A stretch of 64,000 nt of DNA from positions 185,537,855 through 185,601,854 of the forward strand of contig CM035413.1 of assembly GCA_020310875.1 (NCBI GenBank), read 5' to 3'. Position 1 is the stretch's first letter. Every line of letters begins with the position of its first letter. Made by a program: the position numbers and the translations under genes. A model generated the notes under the pieces. That model was not told where the DNA came from. It made no database searches and saw nothing but the letters and a program-made list of their open reading frames with translations. This stretch comes from Ceratopteris richardii. Taxonomy: Eukaryota > Streptophyta > Polypodiopsida > Polypodiales > Pteridaceae. Below are positions 24,367 to 35,400 of this stretch, piece after piece.

Positions 24367-24537
24367 TCTCCTAGTACTCTCCTTACCTTTTCTTGTCCAT
24401 TCATTTTTTGTTCATGATTTTCGTTTCTTGTCATGATTTATGATTAGGATCTCTCCTAGTACTCTCCTTACCTTTTCTTGTCCATTCATTTTTTGTTCAT
24501 GATTTTCATTTCTTGTTCATGATTTATGATTAGGAGT
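24367..24537. repeat. Two-copy tandem repeat, about 85 bp
   Basis: TCTCCTAGTACTCTCCTTAC begins at 24,367 and again at 24,452, and each copy ends ATGATTTATGATTAGGA. The copies differ by a couple of bases. A partial third copy of the end (TTCATGGTTTATGATTAGGA) follows. Confidence 0.9.
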
Positions 24538-24564
24538 TCATGGTTTATGATTAGGATGTTGAGA

Positions 24565-24974
24565 TTGAGAGAGAGAGAGAGAGATTTTTCCATATCTTTT
24601 CTCTCCTCTCAAATCCTTCTCTCCTCTATAAAATTCTATTGCACATTGATGCAAATTCTAAAAATAAAAGAAATAATATTTTTAACATTTATATTTTGAA
24701 TCTTTATGTGGTAGAGAGAGAAATTCTTGTAATCACCATTTTTTATTTGTGTGCCTTAATTTCAAGATTGCAGCAGACCACAGAAACCCATCTCCTCCTT
24801 TGCAAATTTGGCGTTCTATAGGATTTGAAGGGGAGAGAGAGAGAGAGAGAGAGGGGAGAGATAGAGAGAGAGAGAGAGAAGCACTGAGAGGTAGTTGTAG
24901 ATCGCGTAGGCACAAAAAAGGTTAGAGGGGAGAGAGAGAGAGAGAGGGAGGGAGGGAGGGAGAGAGAGAGGGGG

Positions 24975-25016
<42 letters not shown>

Positions 25017-25051
25017 TAGAGGACTTTCAATGACTGGAGAGATAGAGAGAG

Positions 25052-25082
<31 letters not shown>

Positions 25083-25290
25083 GTAAAGCAAAGGAAATGG
25101 CGGTAGATGAAGACATGGAGGCAGATGAAGACATGGCACAGAAGAGAAGAGGGAAAATGGGGGGAAAGAAAGAGAGAGAGAGAGAGACCCTATGATATTG
25201 CAACACACATAGGAGAAATGGGAGAAGAGAGCAGGTCAGCAGTAATAGGTTATGTCGATATCTGAGAGAGAGAGAGAGAGAGAGGTGAGA
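24565..25290. repeat. GA-rich microsatellite region
   Basis: Runs of (GA)n, (GGGA)n and (GAAA)n dominate, with short unique spacers. Ser/Leu/Pro-rich open frames on the minus strand are by-products of the repeat. Confidence 0.93.
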
Positions 25291-25544
25291 GCTGAGCTCC
25301 ATGTAGGCATGACAGGAGGGGCATTGGTTTTGGTCAGGGGAAATTATGGGAGACATCATGGATTTTGTCAAAATTGTGGGAAGGGGTTGTTATAATAATG
25401 CCCCATACACATCATATGAGAGTTCTTAGAGAGTTGGGCTTATGAATTATGAGCCAATCATTACCAAGCTAGAGAATGATGTATCCCAGAATGCTAGGAA
25501 GCATTTAGATATGGTGCATAAAATTAATTTTTTAGGAAGTCTTG

Positions 25545-26171
25545 TGTTGAAAGTAGTCAAGGACTGATTAGACAAGGAAGCCAGCGGAGAGAGTCAGAGC
25601 GAGGTGAAGGATTAAGTAGACAGAGCAGTCGACGCAAATCTGGCAGATAGGCCCTTCAAATTTTTCCAAATCAACATCTTTATAACAGTGATTCTCATCA
25701 CTAACAATCATTGTAAATACCATTTCATATTTTTCTAGATCCATTTTGTGCAAGCCAAGGTGTCCTTGAGCTTGAGGAGCATTAGAAGTAGCTACCTACC
25801 AGTTTTCATATTTTTTAGACTCCGTTTGAGCCTTCAAATAGACCCTAGAACCTAATTTTTAACTAGGCCGGACACTAGGTCTGGACAGGGCCAAAACCTA
25901 GTCAAAAACTATAAATAGAGCTAGAGAGCTCATTTTTGGAGCTAGCTTGTAATTGATCTAAACTTGTATGAACATTTTGGAAGTAATCTAAAGAACTCCA
26001 TTGCTTCTCACTCTTTGTCTTACTGTGTGTGCGCGTGTGTGTATGTGCGTGCATGCTAGTGTGCTTCTCACTCACGCACTTGTGCCTTCACTTGCTCGAG
26101 GTCTTCATACCATCCTCACATCTTCCCAGATTGACATTAAAGGAGGTGCTACTCATCACTGAGCTACACCA
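25545..26171 (+). repeat. Gypsy-1 5' LTR
   Basis: It runs from TGTTGA to ...CTACACCA just before AATTT and the PBS. It includes a TATA box and a GT-rich tract near 26,025-26,060. The last 70 bp (26,102-26,171) have no counterpart in the 3' LTR, which is truncated. Confidence 0.85.
25910..25917 (+). promoter_or_regulatory. Gypsy-1 LTR TATA box
   Basis: TATAAATA sits in AAAACTATAAATAGAGC, with a G/C-rich conserved block (GGCCGGACACTAGGTCTGGA) about 40 bp upstream. The same arrangement is kept in the 3' LTR (40,743) and, as TATAAAAAG, in the third LTR copy (about 52,080), which supports a promoter role. Confidence 0.6.
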
Positions 26172-26176
26172 AATTT

Positions 26177-26194
26177 TGGCGTCGTTGTCGGGGA
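26177..26194 (+). promoter_or_regulatory. Gypsy-1 primer-binding site
   Basis: TGGCGTCGTTGTCGGGGA lies five bases after the LTR's CA. It is close to the TGGCGCCGTTGCCGGGGA site of plant Athila-like elements, where it pairs with a tRNA (tRNA-Asp class). Confidence 0.8.
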
Positions 26195-27811
26195 TCGAGC
26201 TTTGAGGACGAGCGTGTGATGGTAAGGCGTAGATTTGAGACGTTGGCGTTGTAGGTAATCTCTTTACTTTTCTTATTTTTCTCTTTCTTACCTCACCATC
26301 ATCATCACCATCTCCCACCTCCATCTCCATCATCGCGAAAATTTTCAGTTTTGATCTTATCACCTTCTCCATTCCAATTCCTCATTCCACTTTTGAGAGA
26401 GAGCGAGAGAGCGAACTGTTGTGTGCTGTTTTTGCCTGTTTCTTGAGTTTCCTGCAGGATTTGACTGTTTCATCACCACCAGCACGCTGCACAGGTACGG
26501 ATGAACTCAGAACTGTCTCTGTGTCGCAGACCTCTGTCGATCGCGATCGACAGAAAATTTCATCTTTTGGTAAAACTAAGTGCACCACAGTAGACTAGAG
26601 ACCTTGCACAGCTGAGATCCACAAAAATTTTTGAAAAAGTTGCATTTTTTCAGTCCATCACGATTGATAGCATCAATCGCGATTGACACTGTCCATCGCG
26701 ACGGACAGCCAGTCAATCGCGACTGACAGACCCCGACGGACACGTGTCCATCACGACGGACACCCCTGTCCATCGCGACCGACAGAAAAATCACGATTGA
26801 CACCCCATTTCGACGAGAATCTTGACCATCGCGATGTATAGAGCCCCGATCAACACATAAACACGGAAAAAACCCGAAATTTCAGTTTGTCGTGACATCG
26901 CGATCGACAGGATTCCATCGCGACCGATACCCTCTGTCCATCACGACCGACACCCTCTGTCCATCACAACCGACACCCCCTGTCCATCGCGATTGACACC
27001 CATCAATCGCGATTGACACGTGTCCATCGCGACTGACAGGCCATGACGGATAGCCCTGTCCATCGCGATTGACAGCCCAGTCAATCGCGATTGACAGCCA
27101 TTTTCGACTATTTTTTAGGGTTTTGTAATTTGAAGATTTTGGCTAATTTTGGGCATGAACATTTCACTCTAGAGCACATAAGGAGGCCATAAGAAAATAA
27201 CTTGAAAAGTCCTGTTTGCCTGTTAGCTTGTTTGAACCCTGTTTTAGCCCTAGAACCCTGAACTGGCATAACTTTCTCATACGAAATCAGTTTGCTATGA
27301 TTCTTGTTTTGTTGGAAAGCTCGTGTGATTCTTGTTTTGTTACGGTAAAATTAATATCAGGATTATTAGATAGGGTATTTTGAAGTTGACCATACCCCGA
27401 AGTAGGAAATTGAGGGTCCCATGGGATAGTTTTCCAGAAAGGCAAAAGGCAATTTGGTTTGTGAATTACATGCATGAAAGTGATTGGTTCTGTCTTTGGA
27501 ATTTAAGTCTTGAGCTAACTTTGGAACTCTTACAGATCTATTGAGAGCATCGAAGGGCATTCTAAGCAAGAGTAAGCACAAGCTTGGGAACACGTTTCCT
27601 GGGCACTCAAGGGCAACCAAGAAGGAAACAAAAGGTTGGAAACTCTCAACTCCCTCTGTCAATTCCTAGCTTAGGCTAAGAACAACTAGTGATAGGAGTA
27701 GGCCAGGGCGGTGATAGGCATTTATCAAGTTGAAGACTACCTAAATACTCAAGTTCAAGCTAACGACATAATCTTTGTACGGTCGAGAACTTTAAAGGAA
27801 AAGAACTTAAC
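26195..27811 (+). other. Gypsy-1 untranslated leader
   Basis: There is no coding sequence across this 1.6-kb leader between the PBS and the gag ATG. It contains the palindrome array at 26,530-27,100, annotated separately. The rest (27,100-27,811) has no repeat or ORF of note. Confidence 0.7.
26530..27100 (+). repeat. Array of about 20 palindromic motifs, TCAATCGCGATTGA type
   Basis: About 20 copies of a (G)TC[CA]ATCGCGA[TC][TC]GACA motif occur in 570 bp, at irregular spacing of roughly 16-40 bp. Several are perfect 14-bp palindromes (TCAATCGCGATTGA; TCGATCGCGATCGA at about 26,538). Others carry one or two changes, such as CATCACGA or GACGGACA. The array lies in the leader, upstream of gag. 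Confidence 0.9.
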
Positions 27812-29929
27812 ATGGAACGATCAATTTCAAGTGCGGAAATACACTCAAGTATACCTGACGACGTGATATCAGACAAGAGTATAAACATGATAATCAACAT
27901 AAAAAGGAATCAAGTAATTGATATAGAAGAACTCAGCAACGAGGTTGTACTTGGGCAAAATAGGGGCTACTTAAATAGGCATATGAACCTTAGATCAAGA
28001 CGACATCTAGTAAGAGATAGACAAAGTCTTAGGTCTTCAGAGGCTAGCGTTAATCATACTGCTAGGTCTTGGGCCTAGCAGTTGAGTCACCACTCGCATT
28101 ACCCTAGCTCTGAGACTAGTGAATCAGAGATGTCTCAAGGTATGGACAGACCTACAGGAAGTATAGGTGTGCCATATTTGTATAGGGTGGAAGGCCCCTA
28201 CAAGACACAGTTGGAATACCTTAGGACCAACCGATTAGGTGCTAGCATCTATGAGGACGGCCTAGGAAGATCCGTAGTCCAGATTAAAAACCCTGACCAA
28301 TCCATTGGAATAGAACACCCAGCTGTAAATTTTGAAAATGGAGCATACTTGGACAAAGAAGGAACCATATACGTAGTCACCAGTCACCCAGATAGGACAG
28401 ATGAATTCGGGAATGTGATCCCTGAGACGGACATAGGTGACCTAGAGCAAGGGAACGTAGGAGGAGAGCCCAGGACCCCTAGGGGGAAGTCTGTTCTTAC
28501 TAGAATCCTCAATCCCGAGTGGATTCCCGAGGATAATAAGAGCATAGATCTGCTCCTAAACCAAGAGATAGATGAAGCCTTTTGGAGGTATAAATCAAAT
28601 AGGCCAAATGATGTAGGGTCAATCATGATCTATGAGTTCAAAGATCCTGATAGCCCAGGCAGAGTAACCTACTTAGATCACACTTCAGAGAGGATCTTTG
28701 TGGTTACAGAACATGACAGGCATGCTTATACTTGGAAGGGTGAATTCGTTTTTCCCCAACCAAGATCGAATGTGTCCTATGGTCACCCTGGAGCTAGAAC
28801 ATCCCAGGCTCATGGAGCTCAAAGAGACAGAAGTAGAGACAAGCCAGAAGTAAGCTTTGCCAACCCAGGGGGCAGAGAAAGAACGAGAACGGAAACAAAT
28901 AGAGTGGAACCTGAGGTACTTAGAGCTCCAAGGAATCAAAGAAATACGCGTGAGTTCCCTCTACCAAGACCTAGAGAGCACGCAAGGACTTTGAGACCAA
29001 CTCAGTTAGTGAAGTCCATGAAGAACTACTTCGATGGCACCGGAGACCCCTACGATCACGTAGCCGAGTTAAGGCAAGTCTTGAGAGCTAAACAAGTGGA
29101 GGATCTATTCACGCAGTACAATGCCTTTGGTCTAACCCTTAGGAACACCACCCTGACATGGTTTCAGCCACTAAACGAAAGGCAGTTCAGGAGCATAGAC
29201 CAACTTCTAGAGGCATTCATTATCGAATTCTCTAAAAATGGCATAAGACATAACACTTCCTCGCTGATTCACAGCTTCAAGCAAACCCCTCAAGAAACCG
29301 TGAGACTTGCTAGAAGAAGATTTAGGCAGTACCTAAAGAGATGCCCTGTCCCTGAGTTACCCACACCAGCTAAGCAAGTGGCTTTGTTCTTGGATGGATT
29401 GCTAAGTACCAAATTGAGATCATATGTGTACTTGAAGGACCCTAGGACCATAGAAGAGTGTGTACGCATGTGCATTGACATCGAGGATAACCTAGGGGAA
29501 GAACTAGAGCTTTCCAAAATCTGCAAAGACTCAGATAGTGCCTCTAGCCTCTCTTCCTCGCAATCCACATCAGTTAAGGAACTTGCAGAGAAAGTAGCTC
29601 AGAAATTAGGTGTCACTAGCAAACAGATCCCAAGATTTTCCCCAGTGAAAAGATGCTATACTTGTGGAGGTGACCATATGGCGAATGTATGTCCCATTAT
29701 GGCTCAACCCCAAAACATCTCTAGTTCAGCTAAGACGCAGTTGCACTTTGAAGGACTGTTAGAAAGAATAGAGAGGCTGATTGCACAATCAGAAAAGGAA
29801 CCCGCCTCTCAACACAAGGACAAGACAAGTGAAAGAGTAAGCCTTCCTGCCCAGGAAGCCTATGTGCCTAACTCTACGGAGCCAGACACATCATCTTCTA
29901 TGAATCGGTTCACACCCGAATTCCTATGA
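27812..29929 (+). pseudogene. Gypsy-1 Gag, with one in-frame TAG near the start
   Basis: An ATG at 27,812 opens an 88-codon frame closed by TAG at 28,076-28,078. The same frame then stays open for 615 codons to TGA at 29,927. Counting from the codon after the TAG, residues about 305-420 match the plant retrotransposon Gag (capsid) domain: YFDGTGDPYDHVAELR, LTWFQPL, SFKQTPQETVRLARRRFRQYLK. About residue 525 is a zinc knuckle, CYTCGGDHMANVC (CX2CX3HX4C). Gag assembles particles and binds element RNA in the cytoplasm. Translation may start at a downstream ATG near 28,130 instead of crossing the TAG. A chromoviral or viral identity is not supported. Confidence 0.88.
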
Positions 29930-31274
29930 GAGATTTAAGAAGACAAATGGGCTAAAGAAAATGAAGTCCCTCCTCCTATTGAACTTGTGGATGATGCACA
30001 CGACCAATTCCCACAAGACATCCCATCCATTTATGAGGAGCAGGAGAGCACCCAATCTCAGGAAAGATTAGACTTTGAGTCTAACTCTCTGCAAGAATTA
30101 CCCCACTTCACAGGCCCATGGGAAGCTAAGTCTACTTGTATGAGAGCACCCACGGTCATGGTACGAAATGAGGACTCAGTCATACCTAGGAACATAGAGG
30201 TAGTGAAAAACACTAAAGTACAGTGCAACCTCACCTTAGAGGAGCTACTCAAAGTAAGGCCAGAGCTATGGAAACATGTAGCCAAACAAGTACCAGAGAT
30301 AGCAAAACCTTGTTCCCAGGTAGGATCCCAGAGAACAGTGCCAGAAATACCCTTGGACAAAATAGGAGACATGAGTGAGGGCGAAGAGGGAAACACATAT
30401 CTTCCTATCACCCATCAAGGATACACCACCAAAGCCATTTTAGACTCAGGCGCAGGAGTTGCGATTGCTACCACTTCCCTATGGAAGCGTTGGGGCAAGC
30501 TAGCACTCAGGCCCACTAGGATGAAATTGCAAATGGCCGATGGTCACATAGAGAGACTTAGGGTTGTTGGAAGGAATAACTCTCACTACATGTGGTGTAG
30601 AGTTCGAGCATACATTTGCTATATGTGATTTTAGCAAAAATCATGCCTATGAAATGATCTTGGGACGACCCTTTATGCGACAGTTGCAGGTAGTACAGGA
30701 CTGGGGAACCAATTCCTTGTACCTGCAACACTTAGGTGTTACGACCAAAGTGAATCTCAAAGATTACTCTCATAGAGATGTCCCTCCTATCCAATGGAAT
30801 CCCATCCATAGAGCCAAAGATGATACGGAATCGGTGCATTCCATAGGATCAAGATCCTCATGGATGCATGAAGACACCCACTTATGGATGTGCAAAGTAG
30901 CAGTAGAAGAAGAGAAGAGAGAAGAAGCCAGAGAGATAGGTGCAAAAGAAACACGTAGATCAATTCAAGACCCAGCCTATGCACCTTTAGTCTTTCTTGA
31001 CGAAGAATTTGAGCCTCACGGCTGGGCAGAAATCTTAGCAACAATGGATGTAGCCATCAATGAAGAACAATGGACACCTCACTGTGATGAAGATGGCTAT
31101 GACATTTCAGTCTTCTCCATAGAGCCAATCATGGGAGAGGCAGTGTTAGAAGAGTGTGAACCTAGCCCTGATGCATTTGAGGATGCAAGTGACTCCGATC
31201 TAGAGTCAATCATTATGGACCCACCTTTTGCATCAGATGAAGAATACTTTTATGAGGTAGAATTTCAACCCTAG
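29930..31274 (+). pseudogene. Gypsy-1 protease and Gag-Pol linker
   Basis: The frame continues from gag after TGA and TAA stops just past 29,926. An aspartic-protease segment, AILDSGAGVAIATTSLWKRW (about 30,430-30,490), carries the DSGA active-site motif. A frame change near 30,565 is needed to reach FAICDFSKNHAYEMILGRPF, where ILGRPF is the usual second retropepsin landmark. A linker (LQHLGVTTKVNLKDY; DEEFEPHGWAEILATMDVAI) follows, ending in TAG at 31,272. Protease cuts the polyprotein into mature parts. The linker recurs at 59,100-59,462. Confidence 0.85.
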
Positions 31275-33072
31275 AAGCATGGAGAGCTTACAAATGATGT
31301 AAGGCTAGCCACACATGTGACCCCGAAGGAAGAAGGAAAGAAAAGAAAGAAGAGAGAAGTCACACCAGAAGAGGAAGAATCTTTATTTGAGGTCCCGGAA
31401 AATTTTAAGAAGTATGAGATAGATGACAGGAGAGTCATGATCAGAATGCCTAAACAAGAGGCGCAATCAGGGGAGGCCTATGATAACAAAGAAACCACCA
31501 AGAAAATAGTGGTAGCTTTGGAAGAAGGAGAAGAGAGATGCACGTACATAGGCCATGACCTGACAAAAGACGAAGAGCACGAATTGATAGCCTTGCTAAG
31601 AGAATACAGAGATGTATTCGCTTGGAGTTACAAGGATTTGAAAGGCGTGGACCCTGACATATGCTCACACACTATCCCCATGACCTCAGATGCCAAACCT
31701 TCTAAGCAAAAGCCATACACATACAATGATAATTGTGCTGCTAAGATCAAAGAGGAGATAGATAGACTGGTTGAAGCTGGATTCATCTATGAAATTGAGC
31801 ACACTGAGTGGGTATCCCCCATAGTAGTGGTGCCCAAGAAAAATGGAAAGCTGCATGTATGCATTAACTTAAAGAAGGTCAATGCAGCCACAATTCGAGA
31901 TAACTATCCGCCTCCCATCAAAGAGCATCTCTTAGAAAGAGTAGCAGGCAAGGAAGTGTACAGCTTCCTTGATGGCTTTTCGGGCTACAATCAAGTAGCC
32001 ATAGCTCCAGAAGATCAGCATAAGACGGCTTTTGCCACTGAATGGGGCATATTTGCTTTTTGGGTAATGCCATTTGGACTTACCAATGCACCCGCTACAT
32101 TTCAGAGATTGATGTGCCATGTGTTTAAAGAGTTCTTGAGGAAGAATTTAGAGGTCTATGTTGATGATCTCTGTGCTCATTCCAACATTAGACAAACCAA
32201 TATTCTTGAACTCAGACAAATTTTTGACAAATGTAGAGAATATCAAGTCTGCCTGAACCTAGAAAAGTGTGTTTTTATGGTCAGGCAAGGCAAGATTCTA
32301 GGACACATAGTGTCAAAGAATGGCATATCCACTGATGAAGAGAAAGTGAGAGCCATAGCGGAGCTACCTAGGCCAAAGAATGTCAAGGAAGTACAACCTT
32401 TCATGGGGCATTGTGGTTATTACCGACGGTTTATACACATGTATGCCATCGTAGCAAAGCCTCTGTATGGACTTTTGACTAGCTTTGAGTGGACTGATGA
32501 GTGTGAAAATTACTTCAATGAGCTTAAACGACGATTATGTTCAGCCCCAATCTTGACTACACCAGATTGGAATAAATGTGGATGCATCCAATTATGCTAT
32601 TGGATGTGTACTCGCACAACCTACTGGTGAAGGTAATATGGATCTCCCAATTGCCTATGCCAGTAGACAATTGAATGCAGCTGAACGAAATTACACCACT
32701 ATTGAGAGAGAAGGCTTAGGCATGGTATATGCAGTTAAGAAGTTTAGACACTATTTGCTTGCAAATAAGTTTAAATTTTTTACTGACCATCAAGCATTGT
32801 TATATCTGGTGAACAAGCCATGCAATACAGGTAGATTAGTAAGATGGTTTCTCTTATTAATGGAGTATGACTTTGAGGTTGTAGTGAGGAAAGGTAAGAC
32901 TCACTGGAGAGCAGACCATCTCTCTAGGCTCACATCTAGAGAAGCCCCACAAAGAGTGTCAGATGACCTTCCTAATGCTTACTTGTTTAATTTGGAAGTG
33001 GTGCCACAGTGGGCTAAGCCATTAGTGCCAATATTGACATACGGGCCTAACCACCCAGTAATAAACACATAG
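31275..33072 (+). pseudogene. Gypsy-1 reverse transcriptase and RNase H
   Basis: In the same frame as the linker, RT motifs appear in order: EEIDRLVEAGFIYEIEHTEW, SPIVVVPKKNGKLHVCIN, YSFLDGFSGYNQV (motif A Asp), MPFGLTNAPATFQRLM, and YVDDLCAHS (motif C YVDD). The RT connection (KNGISTDEEKVRAI, YRRFIHMYAIVAKPLY) follows. A frame change at about 32,580 leads to RNase H with VDASNYAIGCVLAQ, YASRQLNAAERNY, FTDHQALLYL and WRADHLSRL; TAG closes it at 33,070. RT and RNase H copy element RNA into DNA. Catalytic residues are present, but the frameshift and stops would prevent one uninterrupted product. Confidence 0.93.
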
Positions 33073-34893
33073 GATAGAGAGGTAGTAAAAGCCCAAAAGT
33101 ATCACATCATGGTAGGTAGTATGTACAAGCACACATATCAAGGGATCTTGGCTTGTTGTGTGGAAGAGGATGAGTATGCTAAATGGTTGCAATTAGCACA
33201 TGTAGGTGCATTAGAGCAACACTACTCAAAGCAACGAACCCTACAGACACTAAGGAGACTCGGAGTGCATTGGCCGACTATGGAAGCTGATGTCCAACAG
33301 TTGTGCAAGGAATGCCCAATCTGCTACACTAAACCACCTGTGGAACATGCCACTCTTTATCAAGTGTCCATAGTGCCAGATTGGAGTGAAACACTAGTAT
33401 CCTTCTTGAGGACGAAAACATTCCCTCAAGACATGACCCTGACTAGACAAAGAAGCCTAGAACAAGAAGCCCTAGATTACTCACTCATTGGTGATAATTT
33501 ATACAAGCGTGGTAAAGATGGTTACCTGAGAGTATGTGTCCATGAGAGTGAATATCTCAAGATCTTGGAAACTGCTCACCAAGGTGTAGCAGGAGGACAC
33601 TTTGGACCAGATCGGGTGATCAAGGCAATACTATTTGCGGGCTTTTGGTGGCCGACCCTTCACATGGATGCACATACCTATGTGAAACGGTGTGATGTTT
33701 GCTAGAGAACTCAGCATCCTATACGCAAAGATGAGATTCCACTGAAACCCATGATGGGTGGACGTGCATTCTCTAAATGGGGAATAGACTTTGTAGGTCC
33801 TATTAATCCCCCAGCTAAGGGTTCACATGCTGAATACATCATTGTTGCCACAGACTATCTAACAAAGTGGGTAAAGGTAAAAGCTACGACAAAGAATGAT
33901 GCTCAGACAACTGCTAAGTTCCTATTTGAGAATGTGTTCACAAGGTACGGGCTACCTATAGAGCTAGTTAGTGATAGAGGCACTCACTTCTTGAATGAAG
34001 TTATTGAAAATCTGCTCCAAGAATTCCTGGTAGTACATAAGAAGTCTGCCCCCTATCACCCTCAAGCTAATGGCCAGGCTGAGAGCACAAATAAAATCTT
34101 ATGCAATGTACTGACGAAATTAGTGAACAATAAACGCTCTGATTGAGACAAACAGCTACACCATGCTGTTTGGGCATACCGAGTCGCCTACAAAACGGTA
34201 CTCCAAGCCATCCCCTTTCAGATGGTATTTGGCCAAAATGCAGTGCTACCGTTGGACTTCTTAATACCCACATTGAAAGTAGCACAGGAGCATGAGTGGA
34301 CGGGTCATGAACTCTCTTCGAGAATTTTTGACCTTGAACGATTAGGTGAAACCCGACTAAGAGCTGCAGCGGGAATATACGCAGCTAAGAAAAGACAAAA
34401 GGCATATTTTGATGCCCACGTTAAGGATAAAGGTTTGAAGGCAGACGACCTAGTAGTAGTCTACACTTTGAAACAACATGCGAGGAAATTAAAGAAGCGT
34501 GGCTATGGACCTATGATCATAAATAGGATCTCTACGAGTGGAGCAGTACAACTAGCCACCTTAGAAGGCGATATTCTCCCAAGCTACATCAGTGGATGTA
34601 GAGTCAAGTTGTATCAAGAACCTCTCACAGAAGAGATGCTAAGTCGACTCAATACTACTAAGAAACGCAAAGAAGAAGAAAAGAGAATTCGAGAAGAAGC
34701 TCAAGCAGAAGCTTTAGAACGCATCAGAAGAATGAAGTTGAGAAGACAGGGTAGAGAGCAACCTAGGGCAGATGCATATGCAGATCAAGGATATCATGTG
34801 GCTATGTGTGAAGTTTCAGGTATTAGCTCTCATAGGATAATTGTTCGACGTCCTTTTATAACCTTAGAGATAGGACAAGGAAAAGAGCCTTGA
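33073..34893 (+). pseudogene. Gypsy-1 integrase with two HHCC-like domains
   Basis: The frame of RNase H continues, with TAG at 33,703 and TGA at 34,144. The first zinc-binding-like unit is H-containing AHVGALEQHYSKQ with CKECPIC (about 33,195-33,330). A DW...F-type spacer follows, then the usual unit AHQGVAGGHFGPD with KRCDVC (33,570-33,702). The catalytic core shows WGIDFVGP (first Asp, about 33,790), SDRGTHF (second Asp, about 33,975) and NGQAESTNK (Glu, about 34,085), the DDE triad. A basic C-terminal part (FDAHVKDKG, YGPMIIN, GCRVKLYQEPL) and a charged helix follow. Integrase inserts the element DNA in the nucleus. I see no clear chromodomain. Confidence 0.9.
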
Positions 34894-35267
34894 TTGACTC
34901 TGGTGCAGCCACTAGTGTTGTTAAATTTTCGTACTGTCAAGAGTTGAAATTAACTGTCAATCCTATAGAAGCATATCTCATAGGATTGGGAGGTGTGGAA
35001 ACCCCTTGCATGGGCGAGGTGGAACTTCCCCTCTATATTCAAGACCAAGTAATGACAGTCAAAGTACTAGTGTGTCAAGATGAGGACCTCACTGAGCCTC
35101 TTGTCTTGGGTCAAGATTGGATCTATGATCATGCAGTCAACTTAAACCTAAGAAGTGGACTTCTTCAGGTTTGGGTCAATGAGAAACGCATTACGATCGA
35201 GTTAGGAAATGAAGCACAAGGAATTAAGCAAGGCACCCACTCCTGGTCCTTCCAGGAGTACACATGA
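34865..35267 (+). pseudogene. Gypsy-1 second aspartic-protease-like domain, downstream of integrase
   Basis: After the integrase tail, a frame change near 34,880 opens ALIDSGAATSVVKFSYC (about 34,887-34,940), with the DSGA retropepsin motif. It continues through LIGLGGVETPCMGEVELPLY and EPLVLGQDWIYDH (about 35,100), the expected flap and the IL/LGxDW landmark of retropepsin-like domains, and ends at TGA 35,265. The first protease (DSGA at about 30,450) is in the normal place, so this is a second domain of the same fold family in an unusual position. It may be a clan AA domain captured from elsewhere or part of a 3' polyprotein. Activity is unknown. Confidence 0.75.
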
Positions 35268-35400
35268 AGATGACCATGCTATTCTTGTCCAAAACTGTGT
35301 GATGCAGAGGGATGATTGCCTCAACAAGGAAGTTAAGGATACGACAGAACTCCCTTCTTTTTCAAAAGCCACAGGGATGCAGCAACCTTAAGCGGATCAA

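Noticed and set aside
24743-25371. Ser/Leu/Pro-rich minus-strand frames, possibly an extensin-like protein
   Set aside because: They follow exactly the GA-rich repeats and lose sense outside them.
26530-27100. CRISPR-like array
   Set aside because: Units are only about 14-16 bp and degenerate, spacing is irregular, and there are no unique spacers. The context is a plant retrotransposon leader.
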